DNA of 38,275 nucleotides from Hydnum rufescens UP504 (Eukaryota > Basidiomycota > Agaricomycetes > Cantharellales > Hydnaceae): the NCBI GenBank assembly GCA_014904985.1, contig MU129027.1, positions 5,543 through 43,817 of the forward strand, read 5' to 3'. The position numbers were made by a program, and so were the translations under genes. Shown one piece after another: positions 10,561-21,266 of the stretch. The notes under the pieces were generated by a model. It worked only from the letters and a program-made list of their open reading frames with translations, was not told where the DNA came from and made no database searches. Position 1 is the first letter of the stretch, and every line of letters starts with the position of its first letter.

Positions 10561-10874
10561 TGAAACATGGGATTCCCCTATCATAAACAATGAGAAAATA
10601 ATAACTGTGATTGGCCCAATAAGCCTGTGTAGCCCGCTGACCCATTCAGGGGCCTTCCCAGGCCTTCCAGCACCTATCCTGATACCCCCTCCTATATGAC
10701 TTCTCCCTGGTCATTTTCTAAGTTCAGAGCCAGGGGCCCCTGCCTGAACCACGGAAATCAGGTTAGCTGGCCCCAGGGGCCCCAGCATCAAAACCTCTAG
10801 TTAGACTATATAAATGCAAGGCTCATAATATCTAACTAGACCTACATTTGTGGCTGACTGAGTTGGCCCTGCCC
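10561..10874 (+). other. El1 right terminal region and target duplication
   Basis: After the A-rich tail, a block shared with El2 (AATAAGAATGAAACA, then AAGCC-GT-GCCTGCTG-like sequence) runs to about 10660. Two GGGGCCCC-rich patches follow (10735-10780). The subterminal stem with TATATAAATGCAAGGCTC lies at 10797-10842. The terminal motif GGCTGACTGAGTTGG ends at 10866, and the duplication CCCTGCCC follows at 10867-10874. Confidence 0.55.
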
Positions 10875-11379
10875 AGGGTGCAGTGAGTGCGCCCCCATCT
10901 GGGGCTGCATTCTGCTGGATGCATCTTTTTTTTTTGGATGTAGCAGGATTTGTGTATAAATATTTGAATGGGCAGTGACCAAGGGGGGCAGGAATGATGA
11001 GGACCCATATATGGGCACCAATGGCATTCTCCCTGGGTTGATTTTCCATGGATAAAGTAGCCTATTTGTCTAATACCAGTGACACTGGTATGCTACCATG
11101 GAGTAACTTACAGAGAACTGGCTCCATACCAGTATGATAATATTAATTATTATGCTATGGACTGCAGGTGTGTTTGGTTCTTCAACATTCAAGCTCGACA
11201 TCTAAAGCCCTTCTACAGTGTTCCCATCTCTCATGTTCCCACCTCTTGTGTTTCTGCCTCACATTTTCTGCTTTTCGCGTCCTCACCTCTCAATTTCCCA
11301 AATATCTCACCTCTATCACAAACTTTGTGGACAAGCATTCTTCCTAGTCTGCAAGTCCCATAATTAAGCGATCTCGCCT
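10875..11379. other. Upstream flank of the KDZ gene
   Basis: No ORF is supported. The stretch is AT-rich with TATAAATA near 10955 and pyrimidine-rich sequence in the last 150 bases, as expected for a fungal promoter and 5' leader. The left terminus of the KDZ element was not found here. Confidence 0.3.
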
Positions 11380-14300
11380 ATGTCCCCCAAGTGTACAGGC
11401 GATGCTCCAGGTGGACAACAAAATTTCTTCCGAGGCTCACGGAAGCATAGACAAAGCCCCAGTGCATCAAATCCTCATCCCTCTTTGTCAGCCCCTTCCG
11501 ACACATACTCCAGTATGCTCGAGAAGGGCCTGAAAACCTTCCAGGCTGTGATTGCCAAGGAGACTAGTAGTCATAAGGTTTCAAAGAAACCAATGACCAC
11601 CATCAACACTGCCAACCCCAGTCAACTTCCAACTGCAATGCTCTCTCAAGCCAGCATGAAACCCATTACAAGTGCAGTGACAGCTTGGAAATTCCATGGT
11701 GGAACTGGCACCTTCATAGCTACTGTACCAGTAAATCAGCCGGCAGCACCATGAGCAAGCATCACCAAGCCACGCTACCATTGGAAAGTCCGGATTTCCA
11801 AACCTTCACAACCTTCCCATGGTACCCATCCATCTCTATTTTCTTCTGATGGATTTGAAGATGAATTGGGATCAGGTGGCGATGAACCATCTGGAGTGCC
11901 TTTGCCAATGGCAACTGAGCAGTGCTTTGTTGTACATTATCCTAACTATGCAACATGTTTGGATAACTTCTCAGTTGAGAACAAGCTGCCCCGCCATGCA
12001 TGTCGGTGCAGTGCTGCTGTGTGGCAGTGGGATTGTGATGTTATACCAGCATTGGTTCATCCATACATGGCGTACATATGCCTGTCACAGCGAGGACAGT
12101 CTCGTACAGATCCTCCTCATATCAAATGCTCTTGCAACTGTCATGGAGTATTAAAACAAGTGACTGCTGTATATATGGATTGTAAGGATTCCTTTCATTC
12201 TGTGTTGGACCTAAAGTCTGATCATTTCTCATTAGACCTTGAGTACATAAAGCTACAAATATGCCCATGTGCTCCTGCACCTCTGCAACTGGTGCAGCAG
12301 GGTTTATTTCCCTGCTTGCCGGTATATCCAGCTTTGGCAGTCAGCCTCGAGATGCTGGAGTTTGTATCGATGCTGTTCTTGCATCTGGCTCCCAATGAGA
12401 CTGCATGGTCTGATTCCCTCACTACATTCTTGGCAAGACAGGGCCATGTATTTGAAGCACAAGGTTCACTCCACCGGTGATTTGCATCTGCATTGGGGCA
12501 ATTCCAAATCTTAGTGCGTGTCGTGAATGCTGAAGTGGACAAGCAAATCATCATTGCTTGCTGTGAAATATTATCTTGGGATCCCATTGATCAAGACAAT
12601 ATTGATCCAGATGCAATCATACTGCTGAAGGTTGATGAATCCATGCCCATAATGGCTCAGTTGTACGTCAGTGCCCTTAGTAGTGATGGCTGCCTTGTTA
12701 GTGAACCCACCACCTGCACAATGAACAGTCATGCCAAGGGGGATGTAAACAGGCCGACCATGCCATCACAAACCACACTCTCACACCTGGGGCTTGATCC
12801 TCCCATTAGTCCATCTGATTACCTTTGCTCTTGTTGCCCACTGTGCTTTGGTGGAGTTAACAAAGTTGGGGAGAGCAAACTGTGAGTAGTACACATTCTA
12901 TTCACACTCTTGTCATGTCGTGATGCTGATATAGTGAATCTTGTTGTATTGTAGCCCTGAGTTCTTCCTGTGTCTTGATGCATGCTTTGCCCTTAGATGA
13001 AACAAGGACTATGACTGCCATCCTGGCCAAAAAAAGCAACCTGGCACCCAGGATCCTTGAATTGTCCCACCAGGAACTCGTGAGCTGCCCCAGAGCTTCT
13101 TGGAAGCTTGGAAAGCAAGGGTCAAGGCAGCCCAGCCTGTTAAGGGGCATGAACATCATACTAAACACACATCTAAGCAGGGGGACTATGTGGTTGATGT
13201 TGCCAATGGTGAGGGCGATTGTGTTGAGCCAGGGCTGTGTGTGCCAAACTCATACCTTGACAACTGTGGCGAGTCTTTTATTGCTGCTGATGGGGAGAGA
13301 GTGAAGACCCCCAGACAGCACTTCTCAGACACTGGTGTGATGGCAGGTGTTTGTCACCATGATCGAGTCATCATCTGGAGCAATATGTGGATGCCCAGGG
13401 AGCAACAGTTCTATGCACTGGCAATAATTGATTTTGTCATGGCACAGTTGCCTGTACACTGGTGAGTTGGCATTCTCTACAATGTTGGCTGTCAAGTTCA
13501 CCAAAGCACCCTGAAGTGGAACCTCTTGCCACAATGGATGCCACAGATCGTATTTGGAATCAGTGTCTTCCATGCATATGGCCATCAGCGGGTCTGTCTG
13601 TTGTGGTATCATCCCCAGAAAGGCAACATCTGGGGTCTCACTGACAGAGAGGGCTGTGAACATTGTAAGCAGGATGGTTATCAAACCAAACCAACCACTG
13701 TCCACAATGTTGAGCTGGGGACAAAAGAGGGGATCACTGATATAATCCGGATGTTCAGGTCCAAGTGGGGAAAAGTCTTTTGAACAGGGGAAATTGCAGT
13801 GAGCCAGCAAAGCCCAAGCAATTAAGTGAGAATGTGTGTTTCAGTCAAATTACCACACCCTAAGAATCCCTTCTTGAGACCTTAGTCAAAGTGTAGTTAG
13901 AATTTGCTTTTTGTAGTGAGAAATCACCCAGGGACCAGCAGCTATTCAAGAAGCTTCAAACTGGAGGGAGGGGGAGAACTAATGAATTTGTGTGCTAGCT
14001 GCACCTAATATACAATCCAGACTTTAACTCAATAGAAAGTGAAAAAGTCGGACTTAAGGGACACACAGAAAAAAATAAATGAAGTTAAAATATTCAAAAC
14101 TGATGGAGATATTCCAATTTCAAGATAAAAGGAGAGATTGACACATTACATGCTATTCCTCCTTCAAACCTGGACAAGTTCCCTTAAGAAAAAGTGGAAT
14201 AGGTCTCCCTGAGGGTCTTCTCCATCGGACATAAGAGGGCCAGAAGTAATTCACTATTTTGAATGGTGGAGCAAAGGGGGAGTCATGGGGAGGGAGTTGT

Positions 14301-16571
14301 CTTGTGAAAAATGGAGTTCATGTCCGCTCATTTTCCCCTTGGTACTGTTTGATGCACATTTTTAACAGCTTTCAGGGTGTAGTACTTGTGAACAAATCCA
14401 ATAAGAATTGGCCTCGAAAATCAAGAAATACTCCTTCAGAGTATGAATCATGGCAAGATATTGTTACAGGGACCCCATTTTTGATCCGTTCGTTTCGTGT
14501 TTGGTACAGTTCGATAGGTACGATTCGTATCTTTCTGGGCGTGGTCGTTTCGAGTCGGTCCGATCAAAAATGACAGAGAAATTCGAAAAATACTCCTTCA
14601 GAGTAGTGCAGCCCCTATCTGGATCATGTGACGGATCCATGAGTCCAGAATTGGAACTAGGCCTGGTCCGCATCATTACATAATCACAATTCATCACCCT
14701 TAAGGCAGTAGGATGGCTTGGAACAACAGACAAGCCATACAGTCTTGAGGAAGAATGGCAAGTTGAATTGCCTTGTCCAAAGAAAATGGACTTGATGTAG
14801 GGCATAAACTGCCCCTTTTGGATGAGGACTGTTGAAGTCCGATGGATAGTCAATAAATTGACTGGTGGACATGGTAAAGGAATGAGGCAATATTATGAGT
14901 TGGAAAGGGGTGGGAATCCAATTGATTTCTTGAATAAACAAATGACAATAAATTTAAATGAGCAGGATGACATGTAATTGTTTCGTTCGTAAGGAAAATG
15001 GCCGAGGATGAGGATTCTATGGTGTAGGGATTTATCCCTCCAACAACATCTTTGGAGTGATCTTCAAAGCCTTATCCCAAATCTCCATGTCACCAGCTTC
15101 CATTGTCGATTGTTCCTGCTGGACCTCCAGATTGAACATCAGGACCATCTGAAGTTATGCCAGGCTGGTGTTTGGCTGGAAAAGTGTGTGAGGGGAACAA
15201 AAGCCCGACTTGCACTTGCTGAAGCAAAGAGGGACAAGATCCAATACACCAACCAGTACTTGCAAGCTCAATTTGAGCACAGCGAGCCTATCAAAGCTGG
15301 CCTTTAGAGCAACAGTCTAAAAAGAAAGGTTTTCATGCTGTGGAGAAGATCCTTGCCATCTGTCAGCATCTGAATGCTGCTCAAGATCTCATCAAGGTCC
15401 TCCAGAAACAACTTATGTCAGTGCCTCTCTCAGACAGCATTGCAAGCTGGAATGAAGTTGTGGAGATCACAACTTCAATTGCTGAACAAGAGAAGATTGT
15501 CTTGCGTCTATCAAAGCAAGATAATGACTTGATGGCTGTCCTTCAACTTGGTGATCCAATATCATACGAGAAGCTCGAGAAGATGAGGGGCCATGCTTGG
15601 TTTGAACACCAGCTTAATATGCGGGCTCTTAAAGCCCATATTATTGCAAAAGTGTGTGAGAAGAACTTCGAGACTCATAATCTCACAGGAGCTTTCAGGA
15701 GTAAGGCAGTAGGTACATCATTTCCTTTTGAGTGAAGGCTTTCTGAAACTCATGAGCAACTTTGCTTCATACTCCTAGACCATAACACTATGGAGCATAC
15801 AACAAAAGCATTGAAGAGATGCTATTGCTCTGTCAAGAGTCTTGTTGCAGACTATAACAAACAGTGACTTAATATGATGAAGCTTCATGGTCAGGGTGGG
15901 ATCTCAAAGAATGCAATAATACCTCCACCTATCAATATGAAGGGTCTTTTTGGCCTTGATGTCAACAATGATATCTGGCAGGATATTGGACTCGCTGATG
16001 ATGAGTTTGATGGAACTGTTCCCCCTTGGCTTGGGGATGAGGATGTCCAAAATGGCATCTGGCTCATGAAAGAGGTGGTAAATTGTCATGACGAGCTTTA
16101 TCTATGTGACTGAGAAAGCTACTCACTGCAGCAATGGTTTGAAGACAAATCTGCTGCATTGATGGCAGCTTCAAATGCATGTCAAGGTGTGTTTGTATGG
16201 TTTTCCTCCCAGCTTTCTGAGGCCCTAATTGCATATAAATTATTCCAGATGATGATCTTAAGTTCTTCCTTTGAGAACACATTCAAACCCTGTGTGATTT
16301 GGGGAAGAGGTGGGGTCAGGCTATTGATGCTTTGAATGTGGCTCTGCCTGGCGAGTTGAGGGGTTCCCAAAGGCACACAAATTCACAATCAGGTGGTGTC
16401 TCCCTGGTTTTTGAAGTGGACAGCTCAGATGATGAGGAGGATTTTGAACTTGAACCTCCACTTGTGCTTGCTGATAGTGCAATCCTTGCTGCTGCTGACT
16501 ATACCCATCAGCAGGGACTCTCAAGTGATGAAGGTAGTCAGTCTAATGGCACTGACAGTGAGGATGAGTGA
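11380..16571 (+). pseudogene. KDZ (Kyakuja-Dileera-Zisupton) transposase with CxC cysteine cluster
   Basis: A degraded DNA-transposon transposase of the KDZ superfamily. One frame runs 11380-12881. It includes a cysteine-cluster region of the type found beside KDZ transposases: His-Cys-Arg-Cys, a W-x-W segment with PALVHPYMAY, CSCNCHG and CPCAPAPLQLV-GLFPCLPVYP. An intron at 12882-12954 joins the CLDACFA segment to the catalytic region with HDRVIIWSNMW, YNVGCQVH, FGISVFHAYGHQ and GLTDREGCE. A solo LTR then interrupts the gene. It resumes at 15047 (LWSDLQSLIPNLHV) and continues to DIWQDIGL and VPPWLGDEDVQNGI. A second intron at 16187-16248 leads to an acidic tail. Nine in-frame TGA codons (11752, 12478, 12998, 13058, 13463, 15733, 15865, 16111, 16272) and a frameshift near 15305 disable it. 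Family call from memory of KDZ motifs; confident. Confidence 0.85.
13664..15045 (-). mobile_element. Solo-LTR-like insertion inside the KDZ gene
   Basis: A 1.38-kb insertion splits the KDZ reading frame between EGCEH and LWSDLQ. It is flanked by the short direct repeat (A)ACAT at 13659-13663 and 15045-15049, and removing the insertion plus one repeat restores the frame exactly. Read on the minus strand it starts TGTTGGAGGGATAAATC and ends AACCATCCTGCTTACA, the TG...CA form of an LTR. Related copies are at 2934-4140 and, truncated, 250-567. No internal protein or second LTR is present. Confidence 0.65.
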
Positions 16572-16951
16572 TTCCTTGACTCTAGATATCTTTTTACTAT
16601 GTGTACTACTATATCAATATCTAGTTTGTCTGTCCCTATATTGAACTCTAAGAAGTAAGGGGACTCTACTCTTAGAGACTTGGGCCATATGCACAGGGGC
16701 CCCTGCTGTACACACAGGGGCCCCTGCCATGCACACAGGGGCCCCTGCTGTACACACAGGGGCCCCTGCCATGCACACAGGGGCCCCTGCTGCACATGCA
16801 GGGGCCCCTTTAGAGTAGGGTCTGAGGCCATTTCTAGGCCTTAAACATGGCTGTGGGGCCCCTGGGGCCCCTACATCAAGAGTGGGGGCCCCTCAGCATA
16901 TGGGCACAGATGATAATCATACATGAGGGGTCCCTAGGGGCCCCCATGGAA
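16572..16951 (+). repeat. GGGGCCCC-rich block with 21-bp tandem repeat
   Basis: From 16692 to 16808 there are five full copies plus a partial copy of a 21-bp unit, CACAGGGGCCCCTG plus a 7-base variable part. Two variants (CTGTACA and CCATGCA) alternate in the first four copies, making a 42-bp higher-order unit. Each unit contains the 12-bp palindrome CAGGGGCCCCTG. Further GGGGCCCC copies follow to 16945. Similar patches sit next to termini of El0 and El1. Confidence 0.7.
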
Positions 16952-17033
16952 ATGTATCTTATTAGACTAGATAAATGCAAGGCTAATGATATCTAATTAG
17001 ACATGGATAATTGGCTGACCAGCCTGCTCTCCC
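16952..17033 (+). other. HEI-type terminus downstream of the KDZ gene
   Basis: A subterminal motif with TAGATAAATGCAAGGCTAATG and TCTAATTAGA (16952-17004) is followed by TTGGCTGACCAGCCT ending at 17025. It matches the right ends of El0 and El1. A candidate target site, GCTCTCCC, lies at 17026-17033, but no partner copy was found. It could be the right end of the KDZ transposon or the remnant of a fourth HEI element. Confidence 0.5.
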
Positions 17034-17120
17034 GACCAAAAACATCCACTCCACGCACTGGCTCAAGACCTGAAACAGAAGAGGCATCCTGCATACCTTG
17101 ACTGAACCAGGAATACAGAA

Positions 17121-18920
17121 ATGGGAAATGGCCACCTGCCAGGGCCCAAGCTAAGTTCAGGAGACGAGAAGTATGTATTCTCAGTCCTGACTTCTGAGGA
17201 GTTGGCTAAAGAATATCACAATGAATTCTTGTCTCATAGACAACCTGCACTACCAGCCACATACAGCAATCCTGATGCCATCAAAAAGTTTGTCAACTGG
17301 GCATCACAAAATGGAATCAGTGTGAACGGGAGAGGCACATCACCATCCCAGAAGATACCTTTGTGACCTCAAACTTGATTCACTCCTTGGCCCATATTTC
17401 CTCACCAAGCCCGATCCTTCTCCATAAAACCAGCATCCCTCTCCCCTGATGAAGTACCTAAGCTTGTATACCCCAAGCCATCCTTCGACTCAAGTGATTG
17501 TGATAACAACAACCAATCACCAATTTCACGTGACCCCTGCAGAACTCATTACTGCTACCAGGGCCCATTGAGGCAAGCAACTGTTGGGAAGTTGCCTACC
17601 TTTCCCGACCTTGTAGCTAGTAACCACAACCTGTACCCTAACCAAAAATCCAAGTCATCCGTGCCTCCTTCAGACACTACTGTTCTGGTCACTGACCTGA
17701 ACCCTTGGGAGGACATGAGGAAACCTCCAACCTTGATAGGGCTTCCTCCAATCTGGTAGTTCGAACCCCTGCCAGGCATACTGAGCAAACCATGCGATCA
17801 AGTCCACCCAGGTCTTGTTGGCTCACCCGCTTTCTGCACAGGCACATTCAGACCTAGCTACACCATGGTGGATGGACCCACACAACCTGAAAGTGGACCT
17901 GCTGAAGGAAATGTTAATCCTTCTCCCTTTCCCATGACTCAGCAAACTATTACCTTTGCCCCTCATACAATCCTCTCCTCCCCACAAGTAACTGCTGGCA
18001 CGAGATGCCCGACTCCACCCTTTCTGCAAAACACCTTGCCTACCACTGTTGCTCCACAAAGCAAGACCTGCAGCCATGAGAACTGCTGATTCTCCCCATC
18101 GTTTAAGCCTAAATGGGTTGATCATCGTGATCTTGCAGAGTGTGAGCGCCGATTGAATCATCAGATCTGCAAGTTTGAACAACATCAAAGGATCTGGGAT
18201 TGGGCTCATATGCAGGAGGTGGACTCACTGGCGGAAACATGCAGGGACCTTGAGGATTGTCAAAAGATGGTATTGGAGGACCAACAGGCTGTTAAGGGAG
18301 ATCGGGAGCAGCTCCTACAGTCGGTACAATGCAGTGCTGAAAGTGTAGTCAAAACTAGTGATAGTACAGCAAACCAGCTGTCCCAGTTAGCTGGCTTTGT
18401 TAAGGAACTCAACCGAGCCATGGACACCATGGTTACTGTACCTATTACACCCTCAACTGCCCTCAGATCGATTGTCTGGCACCTTGGCTTCATCATCCAG
18501 GAACATAACATCCAAACCAGCCCTGTTTGCACATTTTTCATTTACCGTCTCATTGCTCCACCCCTCAAATACCTACTGCTCACTTTACAATGGCATGAAC
18601 ACCTCAAAATCATACCCAAGATTTTGCCACCCCCTCAGGAACTGTCTTGGTTCTGTAAACTCATTAGGAGCTTGCGCAGTCAACTAACAGAAGAAGAGTT
18701 AGCTGCAGCTCCAGGTCTGTTTATGGACTTTGAAATGGAACAGTACCTACTTGATGTGACCATCCAAGACCCACTAACTCTGCCTCTCTCTCCAACATAT
18801 ACCCCATCTGATACCAATTCCCTTGAAGTTGAGGTAACCCTAACAGTTGAACCTATGGGACTTCCTATCCTTGACCCTGAAGCCGTACATGAGGCTCCCA
18901 TGAAATCTAACCTCTCCTAA
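17121..18920 (+). pseudogene. Degraded ~600-codon gag-like protein
   Basis: One frame stays open from an ATG at 17121 to TAA at 18918-18920 apart from four stops: TGA 17364, TGA 17376, TAG 17757 and TGA 18087. The product would have a Pro/Ser/Thr-rich first 320 residues. A heptad-like coiled coil follows (from about residue 335, around CERRLNHQICKFEQHQ), then an acidic, proline-containing tail. This order is reminiscent of gag-like proteins of fungal LTR elements, but there is no zinc knuckle, protease or polymerase. A hypothetical host-derived gene is an alternative. All four stops can be explained by C-to-T changes (CGA to TGA, CAG to TAG). Confidence 0.45.
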
Positions 18921-20526
18921 AGGCCTATCTCTGTCTCTTTTTCTCTCTTTTCTTTCTCTTAATTTGCTGTACCACCCAGAAACTGTGTTCTCAGATAAGA
19001 TTGACAGTATGTAATAGCTATATGTCCAGTAGCACCTCAACCTAGGCTACTGGGTATAAGCTGATGTATCATCACCTGACTCAGGTTGTACTCCTATTTT
19101 CCTTTTCCTTCTGCCCTTTCTTTCTTCCTTTCCTTTTCCTTTCCCTTCTGCTCTTCCCCCTGGCCTGGAACATCTTGTATAGTAGGAGGAACTCAGTTCC
19201 TCAATTTTTCTTTCTCTCCTTTTGGTACTTTGTTTATTTTCAAACCTCCCCCCATTTCAAATATATTTTATTTATTTAAAAAGGGGAGAGATGAGCCACA
19301 GACAGAAAAAGGCCAACTCTAAAAAAAGGGAGGGAAGTGTGGGACTGGAGAACCAAGGGGAAACCTTCAGCTCATTGGCAATCAATATTTGATTACTCAG
19401 GCAATCAATAAGAAGCCCCATCCTTAGGGACCCTGAAGTGATCAGCATAAGGACCCAGGCCATAGGTATAAAGCCAAGAGCCAGGCAGCTGGTTCACCAC
19501 AAGGTACCCACATAATGTCACATCACATCAAAATTCATGCACACAGGACAATGACAGCCCATGCCACCAAACCATGCAGGTCTATGGCACAAACCTCTGT
19601 TGGATCCAACTACACCACATTTTCTTGCTCCAACCCTATAACCCCTGACCAAAATCATTCCATGGATATCCAATGTGTCATTACACTCAATAACATATTC
19701 GGCATCCCTGACTATTGAAATGACATTGTGACCAATACTGATGCAATCTACATACCATATGGCTAGACCCACCCACTTTCAGTTACCATCAAAAGAATAC
19801 AGGGGCCTAGACCATTTCGTGATGTCATGCTGGAATGGAGTATTCCTTCCAGCAAGTACTCCAAAGCCAAGGTCGAATGAGGAATACTTATATTCCAGCC
19901 CAACACCATGAACAATTGACCACTGTACTATTGCCCAACCTGCCTACACATCATAACATGTGCCTATAGGAAGTTCTTCTGAAGGGTATGTGAGAAGATC
20001 TGGGGTTGGAAATGAGATACAAATAGCGGAAAAATTGATATACCAAGATCTGTATCCCACAAGTACTAAGGGGAAATTGAAATACCATCATATTGGTGTG
20101 TCCACCATATACAGGCATCTGAAAACTAACTGCTGACATATATCCATTCCAGCACTTAAAGAGCCCTGAACTGCACCCCATAACACATCGCCTCCTCCAG
20201 CTCTCATTCACCAGTGATATGTAAGTCCCAAGGCTGTGCCAAGGGTGGGTGAGAAACTAACACTCACAAAGTAGCCAGACATCAACGACAACTACAGCAA
20301 TGACCTCTATGACTCCTGAGAAACCACGCAAGGCCCATATCCAAAAAGGTGTGTGCGGTGTGGAAGATAAAAACATCCAGTATCAGAAAATGCGAATATC
20401 CATTGATCCCAGCCATTGGAATGATCATGTGACCTATTACAAAATTAATTATGGCTATGCATGAAAACAGAGTTCATTCGATTGCTCTATCAGTTTTGAT
20501 CAAAGAGGTATGCCCATATAACGCTT
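18921..20526. other. 3' flank with purine tract and possible LTR start
   Basis: A long pyrimidine-rich stretch (18930-19245) is followed by the purine-rich tract AAAAAAAGGGAGGGAAG at 19321-19337. The sequence after it begins TGTGGGACTGG and has a TATAAAG box near 19468. That is the layout of a polypurine tract and the 5' edge of an LTR, but I found no second copy in the window. No ORF from 19.5 to 20.5 kb is supported. Confidence 0.35.
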
Positions 20527-20885
20527 AGAAAGCTACAATTCACACCTTTCGAATGGTACCAAACACAAGTCGAACGGACCAAAACTGCACTCTCCAGGCC
20601 AATTTTACTATCAAAATCCGAGATTTCCAGTAAAAAACGAATTTCTCCCTCAGTTCGCATCCAATCCCCTCGAAAAAACTGCACATAGAAAGATATAAAA
20701 AATCCGCATCCAATGGTACCTAGTGCACGAAGGACAGATCAAAACTGAACTCTACAGAATGATATTACTATCAGAATCAACACCCATCAGTAAAAAACGA
20801 ATTTCTCTGTCAATTTACACCAGATCTGCTCAGAACCACTGCGCCCAGAAAGCTGTTAAAAATACGCATCTAATGATACCAAGAG
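20527..20885. repeat. 160-bp tandem repeat, 2.2 copies
   Basis: Units are 20527-20686, 20687-20846 and a partial copy from 20847. Each begins AGAAAG and shares AGTAAAAAACGAATTTCTC and a GGTACC or GATACC block. Divergence is about 30 percent. Some words (TTCGAATGGTACCAAACAC, GTCGAACGGACC) resemble the complement of the TTTTGATCCGTTCG block of the LTR-like repeat, so this may be an old relative. Confidence 0.65.
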
Positions 20886-21072
20886 TGTCTATTACAGATG
20901 CAAACTGCTGTTTCTGCATCGAATCCCACCCCATGCACTTGTCCCCATTATCAACCAGCAACAAAAACATCTTAACCACTGGACTACAAACAAATTAATC
21001 TCCAAGAACTCGGAAATATCCTTTGATTTCATCTCCCATTGCCACAAATAACTTCTAGAACCTCACAGATAA
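20886..21072. other. Short unannotated spacer
   Basis: No feature is recognised. Confidence 0.3.
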
Positions 21073-21266
21073 GAAAGATAACACCTCCTTGACTACCCTT
21101 TTGTTCTGTTTATGAATGACTCACCTTCCTTGCAACCACTTTATGAAAGATAACACCTTCTTAGCAACCCTTTTGTTCTGTTTATGAATGACTCACCTTT
21201 CTTGCAACCACCTTATGAATGACTCACCCTCCTTGACAACCCTATTGTTCTCACATATGACTCACC
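21073..21266. repeat. 72-bp tandem repeat, about 2.5 copies
   Basis: Units are 21073-21144, 21145-21216 and a partial copy from 21217. They share GAAAGATAACACCT, TTTTGTTCTGTTTATGAATG and ACTCACC. A TATAAAAG box follows at 21311-21318 and a GTGAGT donor-like site near 21541, so this may be the upstream repeat region of a retroelement promoter. Confidence 0.65.

Larger units (their letters stand above)
6248..10866. mobile_element. El1: complete hairpin exon-intron (HEI) element
   Basis: A 4.6-kb element flanked by the 8-bp direct repeat CCCTGCCC. The ends carry diverged inverted motifs: GGCCAGTCA-type on the left, and CAGTCAGCC on the complement of the right. Further in, both ends carry a TGCATT-GTCTAAC motif. 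The interior holds a central palindrome (8096-8731) and two divergent arrays of exon-intron units, five complete introns to the left and six to the right. Each unit has an exonic hairpin before the donor and a second hairpin inside the intron. No transposase is encoded, so the element is presumably moved in trans. The KDZ transposase at 11.4-16.6 kb is the obvious candidate, by its position and by a shared terminus at 17 kb. I know of no named family with this plan. Confidence 0.65.

Noticed and set aside
11752..11754. Recoding of TGA (selenocysteine or readthrough) in the KDZ gene
   Set aside because: Nine TGA codons, a frameshift and an LTR insertion in one transposon point to a pseudogene. 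The NLR gene has no in-frame TGA before its end.
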